Shown here: positions 1 to 10,075 of the stretch, one piece after another
Layout of the letters: every line of letters begins with the position of its first letter
Position numbering within the stretch: position 1 is the stretch's first letter
Assembly (NCBI GenBank): GCA_036784855.1
Contig: JAZDSV010000035.1
Coordinates: 1 to 64,000, forward strand
Source of the DNA: Aphelidium insulamus
Taxonomy: Eukaryota; Aphelidiomycota; Aphelidea; Aphelidiaceae
DNA: 64,000 bases
Direction: 5' to 3'
Notes under the pieces: generated by a model
The model's input: the letters and a program-made list of their open reading frames with translations, nothing else
The model's database searches: none
Told to the model about the DNA's origin: nothing
Made by a program: the position numbers and the translations under genes

Positions 1-32
1 GCGTGTGCAGTACATTTAATAGTTCAATTCAC

Positions 33-1022
33 ATGGCAAACAGTCTTCTAGCGGCGGCAATACTCGTGGTCGGCGCGTGGTATCTGTGCGTCACTCATGG
101 AGTGCCCATGGATCCCATGGTCGTCGTAGGTGATGATGCAGCTGGCAGCAGAGCGATCTCTTCCTCGCGTGCACCAAGCTCCGTGGAATCTGATACCTTC
201 AGTTCCGCGGTGCCTTCCACGTCCTTGAATGGCCACCGCTCAGCCCCGCCATCATTCGATCCCGGCACTCTTTCAGAGGGACTGCTCCGGATGATCACCG
301 ACTCTGTCGCCCGACAAAATGCACTTGGGAGAGCCACTCCTGTCTCGCGCCAGGCTCAACTGCGGCCAAATAGGAGCACCAGACTTGTCACGCGACGGGC
401 CCAACTGCGGCAACATCGTACACAGTGCGCTTCCCAAATGTCACGGGCAATTGCGGCCGGCAACTTGCCTCTGGCCAAAGTTTTGTCGCAACGCGGTATT
501 TCCCCGCCCGTCAACGCGTGCAGGAACGCGGCGTTCTGTGGCCGCCTTCCCATGCTGCAGTGGCTGCGCCGCCGGTGTGGTGCCAATTGGGGTGCCGATA
601 CTTGCAGTGCCGCCGCCGCCAATGGTCACATGGCTGTGCTGCAATGGGCCCATCTGAATGGATGTCCATGGGACGCAAACACGTGCGCCAATGCCGCCGA
701 GAGAGGCGATCTGGAAATGTTGCAGTGGGCACGTGCTCACGGGTGTCCGTGGGATCAGCACACATGCAATGGGGCGGCGCAGTACGGACACTTGGAGGTA
801 CTGCGGTGGGCATTAGGTGAGGATAGTCTAATAGCCGACAACATTGAGGAGGTGGCCGAACGTAATCACCAACACGCCATATTGCAGTTTCTACGCAGCA
901 CGGAGCCGCCTCGCTCTGCACGTCGACTTCGTTGCGATGACAATGCAGACATATTAAATGGTGGCAGTGGTGGCAGTTGGACTTCTTCACTTGATGAGCA
1001 GTTGAGGCGCTTAGCAATATAA
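33..1022 (+). CDS. Secreted ankyrin-like repeat protein (LQWA/GCPWD type)
   Basis: Single-exon frame of about 329 residues from the ATG at 33; the frame is open to the window edge, so a longer N-terminus cannot be excluded. The first 25 residues are a good signal peptide (hydrophobic LLAAAILVVGAWYL core). Residues ~40-150 are Ser/Arg-rich and low in complexity. From ~160 there are about four ankyrin-like units of 26-27 residues, with the pattern TCxxAAxxGHLxxLQWAxxxGCPWD. This repeat class is common in amoebae, stramenopiles and giant viruses and mediates protein binding; no catalytic domain is visible. The stop lies 11 bp from the stop of the convergent carrier gene. Export and binding are inferred; the partner is unknown. 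Confidence 0.75.
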   Translation: MANSLLAAAILVVGAWYLCVTHGVPMDPMVVVGDDAAGSRAISSSRAPSSVESDTFSSAVPSTSLNGHRSAPPSFDPGTLSEGLLRMITDSVARQNALGRATPVSRQAQLRPNRSTRLVTRRAQLRQHRTQCASQMSRAIAAGNLPLAKVLSQRGISPPVNACRNAAFCGRLPMLQWLRRRCGANWGADTCSAAAANGHMAVLQWAHLNGCPWDANTCANAAERGDLEMLQWARAHGCPWDQHTCNGAAQYGHLEVLRWALGEDSLIADNIEEVAERNHQHAILQFLRSTEPPRSARRLRCDDNADILNGGSGGSWTSSLDEQLRRLAI

Positions 1023-1033
1023 GAGTAGTGGTG

Positions 1034-3196
1034 TCACGGAAGCTGCAGATATATTTTGGCCTGCTCGTAGGATATGTACGTGAGGCTCACGGCCGGCACC
1101 ACCTTGATTAGGTTGGGTATGATGCCGCGGTAGAACCCTCGATAGCCTTCGTTCCGGTACGTTGTCCGTATCACGTCCATTGTGCCGCCGGGATACAGCT
1201 GCTTCTGCATGGATGCGCCCTGTGCTTGCAGTCTGTTGTGTAGTCAGCACATATGTATATATATATATATATATATAGTGACAAGTGCACACCTTGTCCT
1301 TATCAAGCCAATTGGGTACACTATGCTGGCACTGAGTGCACCAGATGCGCCACCGCACACCAGATGCACCCACGGACTGGGTCTCGGCTCACCCGTGGCC
1401 TTAATGTAGGCGTTCTTGAACGTCTCATACGCTGTAAGATCGATTCCCGCATACGGAACAATTCTGAGCAAATCAGCACTGATAGATATTACGTTCACAC
1501 TCTCCAACACACCCAATGAGAGAGGGAATGATGCCGCGGTAGAAGGCGCGCATGCCGCCCGTGCGGTACATCAGTTTGGCAATGTCCACGGCGCCCATAC
1601 TGCGTGCCGGCGTGGTGGTGTGCGCGCCAGACTGCGACGAAACACTCATCTCGGCCATCATGCGGGTCTTTACGGTTTCCAGCGGGTAGATGGAGAACTG
1701 ACTAATCAAGCCGGCCAGACCGCCAGCCACGAATCGGTCGTACGAGTCGACTTCGACGGCGACCAGTCGCTTGCTGCCCGATGCCAAGCGATCCGTGGTG
1801 GATATGGTCGGTGCATTAGCAGCAGCAGCAGCAGAATCTATGGCCGCCTGCCGCCGACTGTGACTCAGGAACTGCTTGGCCGTTTCAAACACATAGAACC
1901 GCACAGAGCTCTCGGGAATGATCTTCAGCACGTTGACACCGTTGCCCTTCCAAAAGGCCGACACACCGCCGTCCCTGTATATGGAGCGCACCAGGTGGAC
2001 CGCATGCTGCCAGCCAGTGACCGCGGGCGCCGCAGTAGTCACCGCGTGATGACCCACAGATATGGTGGGCGCGGTGCGGTGTGTGCTGACCTGCAGCAGC
2101 ACTTTTAGCCTGTCTATCGGCGCGGTCATTGTGCGCGAGATCGCCCCGGCAATTCCGCCAGCTATCAAGTACTTGGCCGTCTCCACCTTTGACCCAGAAT
2201 CTATTAAAGTTCAGTTAAAGTAAGTTGAGAATAAGAATTATTGTAGTACGATTGCACAAGAATAGCAATGAACGCACTGGCAGGAAGGATGAGCTGCTCG
2301 CCAGAGTCCGTGTGATGCGGCGTGGTGCTCTGGTAGTACTTGTAGACGTTTTGCAGCGTTGTGGTGTGCGGCATGAACATTAGAAAGTCGGCCCATTCGT
2401 CAAAGGAAATCACGCCGTCATTGTCACGGTCAATGTGGCCAAAGAACTGCAGCAACTCTGTCTCCGTGGCCGGCACTCCTGAGTGATTATTATATATGTA
2501 TATATATATACATTAGACACTGAACGAACCAGCCTTGGCCAGCGCGAAACGAACATCATCCGGACACAATTCGCCATCATCGCCGGCATCCATCTGCGAG
2601 AACATGGTGCGCAGCTGCATCTCCTTGTCGCGCAGAAACTGCTGGAACTCGTCATAGTTTATGCGGTTGTCGGCAGAGGTGTCGCACACACGCATCAACT
2701 CGCGTGCATACGCTGAGCGCAGTGCCGAGTCTGGCTGTGGTGTGGTAGGTATTGTCGGTTCTTGTGCTGGCTGCGGCGTGGTAGATGATGGTGGTGGTGG
2801 AGCTGTTTCTGTGGGCGCAGCGTTGGAGGCGGCATTGTTGGACGCCAAGTGAGGTGGTGGCTGGTGTAAGCGGTAGTCGGGGGCGGCGGCACGTGCCACA
2901 GCCGAGTGTGCATGACCACCGGCCGCAGCATTGTAGATGTTGTTCACAATGTCCGTGTGGTCGATGAAGCCCTTGCCGGCCGAGTCGATGCTGCGGAATA
3001 GCATCTCTATGCGGGTGTGGGTGAAGTAGACGCCGCGATCTGTTGATGGCGATGGCGATGACGGCGACGGGGGAGCGGGTGAAGCAGGTGAGTAGGATTT
3101 GAATGCACCAGTGCCGCCAACACTATTAGCACCACCACTATTAGCACCACCAGTAGCGCCACCAGCAGGCGCAGATGGTGGCTGCATATTCGGCAT
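1034..3196 (-). CDS. Calcium-dependent mitochondrial ATP-Mg/Pi carrier (SCaMC/SLC25A23-25 family)
   Basis: Five exons: 3196-2530, 2478-2258, 2186-1513, 1463-1293 and 1232-1034, giving 643 residues in one frame. After a Gly/Pro/Ser-rich start come four EF-hands. Loop 1 (~71-82) is degenerate; DTSADNRINYDE, DAGDDGELCPDD and DRDNDGVISFDE look able to bind calcium. The rest is a three-repeat mitochondrial carrier with signatures PIDRLK, PLETVK and PIGLIR; a neutral residue in the third is also known in SCaMCs. The family exchanges ATP-Mg for phosphate across the inner mitochondrial membrane when cytosolic calcium rises. The order EF-hands then carrier and the usual length fit well. The 60-nt last intron is largely (TA)n. 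It is divergent from the gene at 3420. Confidence 0.93.
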
Positions 3197-3419
3197 TGTT
3201 GGCGCGCCAGACGTGGAATAAGCAGCAGCGGTCGTCAAAGCAACGCGAATTTGGCTGTTGAATATAATTTGCAACTTGGCTGTTGGAGAGACAGACAGAG
3301 AGAGACAGAGACAGACAGAGAGAGACAGAGAAAGAGCGCAGAGAAAGAACACAGAGAGAGACAGAGAAGCACGGCCAGAGACAAGCTGGAGATACAATAA
3401 TCAATACAGTTACAGAATA
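3197..3419. promoter_or_regulatory. Shared divergent promoter with AGAGAC-type microsatellite
   Basis: This 223-bp gap separates the divergent start codons of the SCaMC gene and the gene at 3420. It contains a purine-rich imperfect repeat of GACAGAGA units (about 3291-3370). Both 5' UTRs and any bidirectional promoter must lie here. Reading frames through the repeat are low-complexity artefacts. Confidence 0.5.
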
Positions 3420-3851
3420 ATGCGCACGGTATATGGCGGTGAGGCGGCGCTAACGGTGGAAACGCGTCCACACTATATCAAGAACTATCGTGGCTATGGC
3501 GCACCCGACCAGGCAAGTGCCACACGTCCACTACTGGTCTCAGTGAAAGTATCTATAACAGCCGTCTGTAGACGGGCGGCGGCAAGTCCCTTGCGTCCAG
3601 TGATCTGTTTGACGGACAGCACCGAATCGTCAACGCGCAATGGTCACGATCCATGCCGGCGGACTGTGCCGTGGATGAAGCCCGCGCGCCACAACGACCA
3701 CAGCACTATCAGCAGCAGCAGTTTAATCAACAACCGCGTCCACAGCGAAAACACTATAATCAACAGCAGCGCCACTACGGGAGACAAGATGATCAAGACT
3801 GGGAATCACCCACTTGCAGTCAACAACAGTCACCACTGGTGGCGGTGGTGG

Positions 3852-3885
<34 letters not shown>

Positions 3886-4645
3886 CGATGACGACGACGA
3901 CGACAAGGAGGCTAGCCCACCCGTGTCACCACTATACTCGGCCGCATCATCCGCATTCAGCGCCGTGTCTGTGCCATTCTCTCTGACGCCATCATCGGAC
4001 AGCAACCACCGGGAGTATCGCCCGTATCGACACCAGCACCAACAGCCACACCAACATGGTTATCAACAAGCGTCGCCGAAATCCCGTCGAACCCGCAATG
4101 CAGGCCACCGTGCAGATGCCGAGGCAGCTCAGTACTACCTGCCGCACGACATGCTGCAGTTGAATGACGAAGACGACTATGACCGCCGTGACAATCGCCG
4201 AGACCAGCCCGCGTTCAACAACAGCGATAGCAATTACAGCAATGATGACACAGAGTACAACAATGATAACGCTAACTATGGCGGCCGCAGCACTGATACT
4301 GCCAAACAGTGGCACGACAACCGACATGACTATGTCGGCGTGTATGCAAAGTTCAACAGTGGCAAGTTCCGCGCCTCAAAGCAGCAGATGCCACCCGCGT
4401 GGTCCGTGGTGCCGCGTCCCTGCGTGGAAAGCATGTGGAATGTGCCCGCCGACCGATTCGACAAGGTGTCGACGGCCATAATGCCGCAGATGGGTGGTGG
4501 TGGTGTTGGTGGTCCACGTGGTGGGTTCCGTGTGGGCGGTGGTGTCACCAGTGTTCCGTCGCGTGGCCCGCCACGTCCATATCGACACCCCGGCTGCTTC
4601 TCACCGCCAACACAGCGACCAGCCTTCCAGCGTTACAGTCCGTAG
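3420..4645 (+). CDS. Gln/Asn-rich protein of unknown function
   Basis: Two exons, 3420-3548 and 3620-4645, joined by a 71-nt intron (GTATCT donor, GGACAG acceptor), give 384 residues. The N-terminus (MRTVYGGEAALTVETRPHY and on) looks structured. Then follow Gln-rich stretches, a run of 11 Asn and an Asp run (residues ~105-125), and a Tyr/Asp/Asn-rich region. A conserved-looking C-terminal patch (WSVVPRPCVESMWNVPADRF) precedes a Gly/Pro/Arg tail. I recognise no family. The composition suggests a largely disordered, possibly condensate-forming protein; that is inference. The exon junction is moderately certain because a donor 6 nt upstream would also keep the frame. Confidence 0.6.
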
Positions 4646-5274
4646 GCGGTGTGCACTGTTCGCGATACTTTTATATAAAGTTCAACTTGATGAAGATGAA
4701 GACACCATACGGCAGATTAATAACATTTAACGAAGACCCCCAACGAAACAGTTCCATCAATAGATCCCGCATCTTACAACAAATTGTTTCATACGTGAAG
4801 TAATAGTAATCTTGTTCAACAGGCGTGAGAGAAGTGGCTGATAAATATTGAGCAGTATTAAAGGGACTTGTGTACCATCTTACGAGCGTTGAACGGCCAC
4901 ACTCATCCTATTAACCAGTCAATACTATGAGTGAACGGTGCATGCATATCTGTAATTAAATAGAGACAGACACAGGCACAGACACAGACACAGACACAGA
5001 CACCACCGACACACGAGAGAACACGTATTATACGCAAAAGGGCTGTTTGAAACCGGCACCGAATAATTACATTAAGTGACACGGCGCACGCCCGAGCAGA
5101 TGGCGCCGCTGTCGGGCGAGCATCGCACCCGCATCAAACTCACTGTCGTTGTCGCTGCCACCGCCGCCGCCGCCGTTTCCCACACACGCGCCGTCGCCCG
5201 CCTCGCCTTCTCTCTGTCGACAGCTGCGCCGCTACATATACTACTACGTCTTCCACTACCACTATTATACACTG
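4646..5274. other. Intergenic region with a GACACA microsatellite
   Basis: No gene seen. It holds a short imperfect tandem repeat of ACAGAC units (4966-5003) and presumably the promoter and 5' UTR of the downstream TBRG1-like gene. A GC-rich stretch at 5085-5260 is open in two frames but has no supporting domain. Confidence 0.4.
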
Positions 5275-6837
5275 ATGTCGGGCGAGTCTGGTGCTTCTGC
5301 CGCTGCGGTGCCCAGGCCGGCGGGTGGATCCGGTAGTGCCGGTGCTGCCGCCGTCCCTCCACCCGCTGGCAGGGCTGCACACGGCACTGTCGCCGCCGCC
5401 GCTGAAGACGCCTATGTGCGGCAAGAGTTGCGTGCCGCCATGAAGGAACTGCGCACCCTGCGCAAGGAGCGCGAGTACGTGCCTGCACGCACACCCCCCC
5501 CCCCCCCTCACATCCACGCCCACTGATATGAACTCACTGCAGCTGGCTACTCGACCGACTGGTGCAGTACGACGCACTCTTGCTGGCCGACAGTGATATC
5601 GTGGCCGATGAGGCCGCGCCGCCTCCGCCACCACCACTTGCCGGCGCTACCACCGACCGCGCTGCGAGCGCTACCGCCTCGGCCTCGGCAGTGACATTAG
5701 CGGCCAGTAAGCGCAAGTACGTCGCGGATGCCATGGCTGTCGCGTCCGAGTTGCAGCGTTCGCATAAAAAGACCAAGTCGGACACTGCGGGACTACCGCC
5801 GCCGCCTGCTACGCCACTCCGTGGTAATGGAGGTGGAACCCACAGCAGCACTAGCAGTCAGGTGTGTCATATATATATACCTGGTTGTATGTGCGTGTAT
5901 CATGTATATATATGTGTGTGTGTGGCTGTAGTTGGTTGTGTGTCTATGATTGTACGCTGAATGCATCCTCGTAGTCTGGCCGGGAATCTGCCGTGACTAA
6001 TGCCGCCATGTATGGTGCCGACACTCCGCCACCGCGTTCTATTTCAAGTTTGCCGGCATTCAGCAGCATGTCTACTCCGGTGCCGCGGGCTGAATCTGCC
6101 TCGCTGGCACTGGCAGCCATTGAAACCGACGACAACGTTGGCAGCAATGAAGATTCGCCGGAGCGCAAGGATGACGCATCGGCATCCAGTGCGCACGTCA
6201 CATCTGCACAGCAACAATCCGCAGCGTCTCACAAACAGTCAAGAAAGGCACCGGAGAATCGTGTGCGCCACGTTAAAACACTGGCCTTTGCACCAGATGG
6301 CACTGCTACTGTTCCTGCAAAGTATGGGCCCGTGAAACTGCTTTCTCTGGGCGCCATAGAATCCATCGACACCACATATCATACTGACCGCTACATCTAC
6401 CCGGTTGGCTACAAAGTGCTACGCAATTATCTGAGCACCACTGATGCCAGCAACGACTCTGAAGAGTATGTGTGCCAGATCTTGCGCGGCGAGTCGGCTC
6501 CCAGGGTATGTACTATGTAGACTTGCACTCCGACGATTAAAATCACATCCAGTTCGAGGTGTATGCAACGGCAAATCCATCGCTGGTATGGAGCGGCAAG
6601 TCCTCGTCCGGCGCATGGGCCGCCGCGATCAATCTTGCGTATGCTGTGCGGAATCGACAGCCGACCAATGCCGTGTGCGGCCCCGACTTGTTTGCGCTGA
6701 CGTCTGCCGAGATCGCCAAAGCCATCCAGGAGCTGCCTGGCGCGGAAAAGTGTGCGCGTTACAAATGGCAGACTTTTCTGGTGACCGATGGCGACGGTGC
6801 TGCTGCTGTGCTGGAACGCTCAACTACCGCGAAATAG
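5275..6837 (+). CDS. TBRG1-like nuclear protein with FYRN and FYRC domains
   Basis: Four exons (5275-5474, 5543-5861, 5975-6505, 6553-6837) encode 444 residues. The N-terminal third is Ala/Pro-rich with a short helical segment (ELRAAMKELRTLRKERD) and a Lys-rich stretch (SKRKYVADAMAVASELQRSHKKTK). The C-terminal half has FYRN (RYIYPVGYKVLRNYLST) followed directly by FYRC (FEVYATANPSLVWSGKSSSGAW). FYRN/FYRC pairs occur in TBRG1 and in SET1/MLL-type and demethylase chromatin proteins. With no SET or PHD domain, TBRG1 is the best match. Nuclear chromatin or cell-cycle work is inferred from the family. The 113-nt second intron holds TA and GT repeats. Confidence 0.85.
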
Positions 6838-6901
6838 TACAACTGATAAAATTTAGTCATTTCCGCTGTATTGTGATGTTTTGTGTGATTGTGAAATCAG
6901 G

Positions 6902-9810
6902 CTAGTTTGGCGTGGGCACTACAAAGTCGTAGCGGCGCAGAACGCTCAGCATCAGCTCATTCCTGTGCGACAGTTCCGATGACAGCAATCCCGATTCCCG
7001 AAGTTCCCATTGCGAAAATGAAAATGCTTCTGCGCCATGTGTAAGAATCGCGGCTTCCAGCAAAAGCGGAGACTTCCAGCTGACGACGCCAGGTCTGACT
7101 TGACAATCGCCGGTATAGTCACCGTGGATTATGCGATGCTTCATTTTCTCCGGCAAATTGTTGAATAGCCTGGTGCAATATCGGAATGGCACGCCAACTA
7201 CCGAATGAGCCACTAGAAGCTCTGCCATTCGATACTTTTCTAGATCTAGAGCGAGCTCCATCGCTGATCTAGCAACCAGCATGTTGGGTTCCAGATTACC
7301 GCTCTGAATGTCCGAGTATTTGATTCCAACATATAGATCAGTTCGAAGCCATTCGATTTTCCCGGATGCACGAGTTACTTTAACCTCGTTTGAAACTCGC
7401 TTATGATAATTTTTCTCATTGGCTAGGAGCAGAAACTTATCTTCACATCCGCCCATGATAGTGTACCACAAAGGAGTACGCCCCATGGAGTCGGGAAGGT
7501 TGACGTCAAGGTTATTCGCCCGCATTTGATCCAATATCTGCTTAAATAAGTCGAAGGGTATCTTTGCTTCTGCAGCGATGCTCAAAGCAGAGCGGCCTTT
7601 ACCATTAACCATAGTCAGATAGGGGATGCTTTCCGACAAGTAAGTCACAATCTTTTGCTGGTTGAACGATACAGCGTTATGCAACGCGAGCGGACCAGCA
7701 GTCAGTAATTCTTCACGACTGCACAGACTTTCAATAAACTCGACAACTCGGTCCCTTCCTTCCTGCAAAGCTATGAGATAAGGAGTTTGTCCAAGCTGAT
7801 CAAAGTATGAAAGAACGTCCGGGTCACGCATATACAGAAATTTCACTGCGCCGACGGAATTATGCCGAGCTGCGATGTGGATACCAAACTGATGTCCAAC
7901 ACGTCCGTCGGGTAACTGACAATCGTACTTGGAATGAATTAACTCGTAATTCTCGCTGACGAGCGTCTCCATTTCAACCACGTTGTCTGTCTTAATATAG
8001 AATAGCCACTGCCTCATTTCCTCTGTCAGATCATTGAAACCAGTAATTGTTGGTTGCATCCCAGCAAAACTAGAATCGCCAATCCACTCATCTCCATACT
8101 CTTCCAGAAAACCAAAATTTTTGACAAGCTCTTTGGCGCAATAAGAGTTCCCTGCTTTCATAGCCTTGGATCTCATGACTCGCAAATGTGTCTTCATTTC
8201 CGGTGGCATGTCATATGATGGTGTTTCCGGATATGTCGTTAAGAATTCAAGTATAGTTAGACAGGATCCAAACTTGAGTGCCAGCTCAAAGTCTCGGTGC
8301 ATACCATCGCACATTTCGGGAAGTGAAGGTGCGTTTTCAGCGCTTTCAGTGTCACTTTGGCGAGAGCGGCCAATCTCATCGTATTCCATCTCGTTACCGT
8401 TAGAAGAGCTTTCTGGTGCGCTTTCGTGGTCAGAATTGTTAGTGTCGTCGCTATCATAAACACTCCTGCCTTCCAAATCCTCATCAGCCTCATCATTGAC
8501 ACTTTGGTTATCATGAACATTTTGACAATCGTAATCACAGTCCTATATGTTGAATGATTAATTTTTGACAGACATTAAGGTGATAAACCAACCTGAATAT
8601 ATGCGGACGAACAGGCAACTGGAAGCTCGATTCCATATCGCTGCAGCAATTCCTGGGCAAACGTGTAGCGACCATTGAACTCCGTGACGTCGTCGTAGCA
8701 ATCTACATTTGCATTATCGTTGATCGCTGGCAGAAAATCATTCCCATTCAAAGATTCAATGCCATTCAATGCGATGTAGGCCTCAAGTAGAACTAGACTG
8801 TGCCAGCCACTTTCATACGGCCGAGCCCAAGAATTAACGCCGCCAATAATAATGGACTTTTCTTTCTCGGATAATTCAGCAGGCCAGCCAAATATACGCC
8901 GCGATTCGGCCCCACCAGCGATATTCAAAACCAAAAGATCCGCTATTTCGTATGCCGAGTGCTCAATTGCTAGTTCCAACGCTAATTGTTCCGCCGAAAA
9001 CTTTCGAGACCGTTGAAATTCCTCGTTCGGTAGAGTGTTGGCTTCGCTGTCCATATGCGTGGGCATCACTTCAGATCGCGCATGAGGCCGAGCGTCGTGC
9101 TTCGCGAAAAGCAAAACTTTGTCCCTGCTGAAGGACATGATTGCATAGAACAACGGAGTAAAGTTGTGAGAGTCCGGTACAGTTACGTCGAGATTCTGCG
9201 CTTGCATGCGATCGAAAACAAGCTTGAATATATCGAATGAAACGTGAGCGCCTGCTGCGTAACTGAGCGCAATGCGTCCGTTAACATCTTGGATTTTCAA
9301 ATCGGTACCGTCGTCCAACATTTGGCGAACCGCATCAAATTCATTCTGCACAATAGCTCGATGAAGAGGATCGGCCGGCTTTTCCGCTGGTGATGCTTGG
9401 TAATTGCTGCTTGCGGCATCTGCTTCGTTGACTTGTAGAAAATCAAAAAAGTTGGCCAACTGCAGTACGCACGCGAAATTCTTTTCTTCGGCAGCTCTGG
9501 AGAATGCTTCCTGCACGTAGTTTCTCACAGTTGGCGGCAATGAATGTGTGGCAATCTCGGGATAGGCGTTCACGTAGTCCACAATGTTCTGGCATGATCC
9601 AAAGACCGCAACGCGACTGAATTCGCGTTCCATGTCCATATCTATGCCGGCGGTCATCATATCGCTTGGTGGCGCCAACACAGTTGCGGCACTAACGCCA
9701 TTCAGATCAATCGAACGCGGCGACTGGACATCATTAGCGCCGTTGACAAAATGCACACATTGCCATAGCAGATATGGCGCTGAAACCAAAATCCATGTTA
9801 GCTGGGCCAT
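6902..9810 (-). CDS. Secreted double-module ankyrin protein of the FGSC family
   Basis: Two long frames, 9810-8593 and 8542-6902, join across a 50-nt intron (8592-8543; GTTGGT donor, TATAG acceptor, ATTAAT branch-like site) in phase 0 to give 952 residues. Signal peptide at 1-24. Module 1 starts with FSRVAVFGSCQNIVDYV and continues through ankyrin-like repeats (DVNGRIALSYAAGAHVSFDI). An acidic linker (DCDYDCQNVHDN, then Asp/Glu/Ser) leads into module 2, which repeats the plan: FELALKFGSCLTILEFL, ankyrin repeats, and a C-terminal WKSPLLLEAAILTHGAEAF motif. No catalytic residues are evident. The second frame lacks its own signal peptide and opens in frame at the acceptor, which supports one gene. 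If unspliced, these would be two proteins. Confidence 0.72.
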
Positions 9811-9907
9811 CTACAATGTCATGAATTGATGGGTTAGATGGGCGAGCGACTGGTGCGCGGGCGTACCACTGCGTGAGTCGGCCGTTTTATTTTTTTCGCG
9901 TTTTTTC

Positions 9908-9931
9908 GGTCAAGGGAGCTTAAGGTCAAGG
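9908..9931 (-). promoter_or_regulatory. Repeated TTAAGGTCAAGG-type motif upstream of a secreted ankyrin gene
   Basis: In the 265-bp gap 9811-10075, about 98 bp upstream of the ATG at 9810, GGTCAAGG occurs twice, the second within CTTAAGGTCAAGG. Similar TTAAGG or GGTCAAGG blocks lie upstream of the other family members at 11877, 41600 and 43718. A shared transcription-factor site is inferred. Confidence 0.4.
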
Positions 9932-10075
9932 CAAATGATACCACATCAGGGGCACTGCATCACTATTACCCGACCGATAATATACTGCTTAAATCCGACA
10001 GCGACCGACCATGACTATCAGATATTTATGGAGACAAACGATTACATGTTGCCTACATTCTATTTCAGATGCTTA

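Noticed and set aside
33-1022. Viral origin of the LQWA ankyrin gene
   Set aside because: Such repeats abound in giant viruses, but there are no viral neighbours, the second copy at 61452 is isolated too, and the same class is found in protist genomes.
3258-3420. Coding sequence through the AGAGAC repeat on either strand
   Set aside because: Translations are low-complexity (Ser-Leu or Arg-Glu-Asp) and lie in a divergent promoter.
3820-4005. Minus-strand Ser/Leu-rich frame opposite the Asn run
   Set aside because: It is the shadow of a CAA/GAT repeat within the Q/N-rich gene.
6902-8476. Separate gene starting at the first ATG of the second ankyrin frame
   Set aside because: The frame extends upstream to a splice acceptor and joins the preceding frame in phase across a 50-nt intron; alone it would lack a leader that all relatives have.
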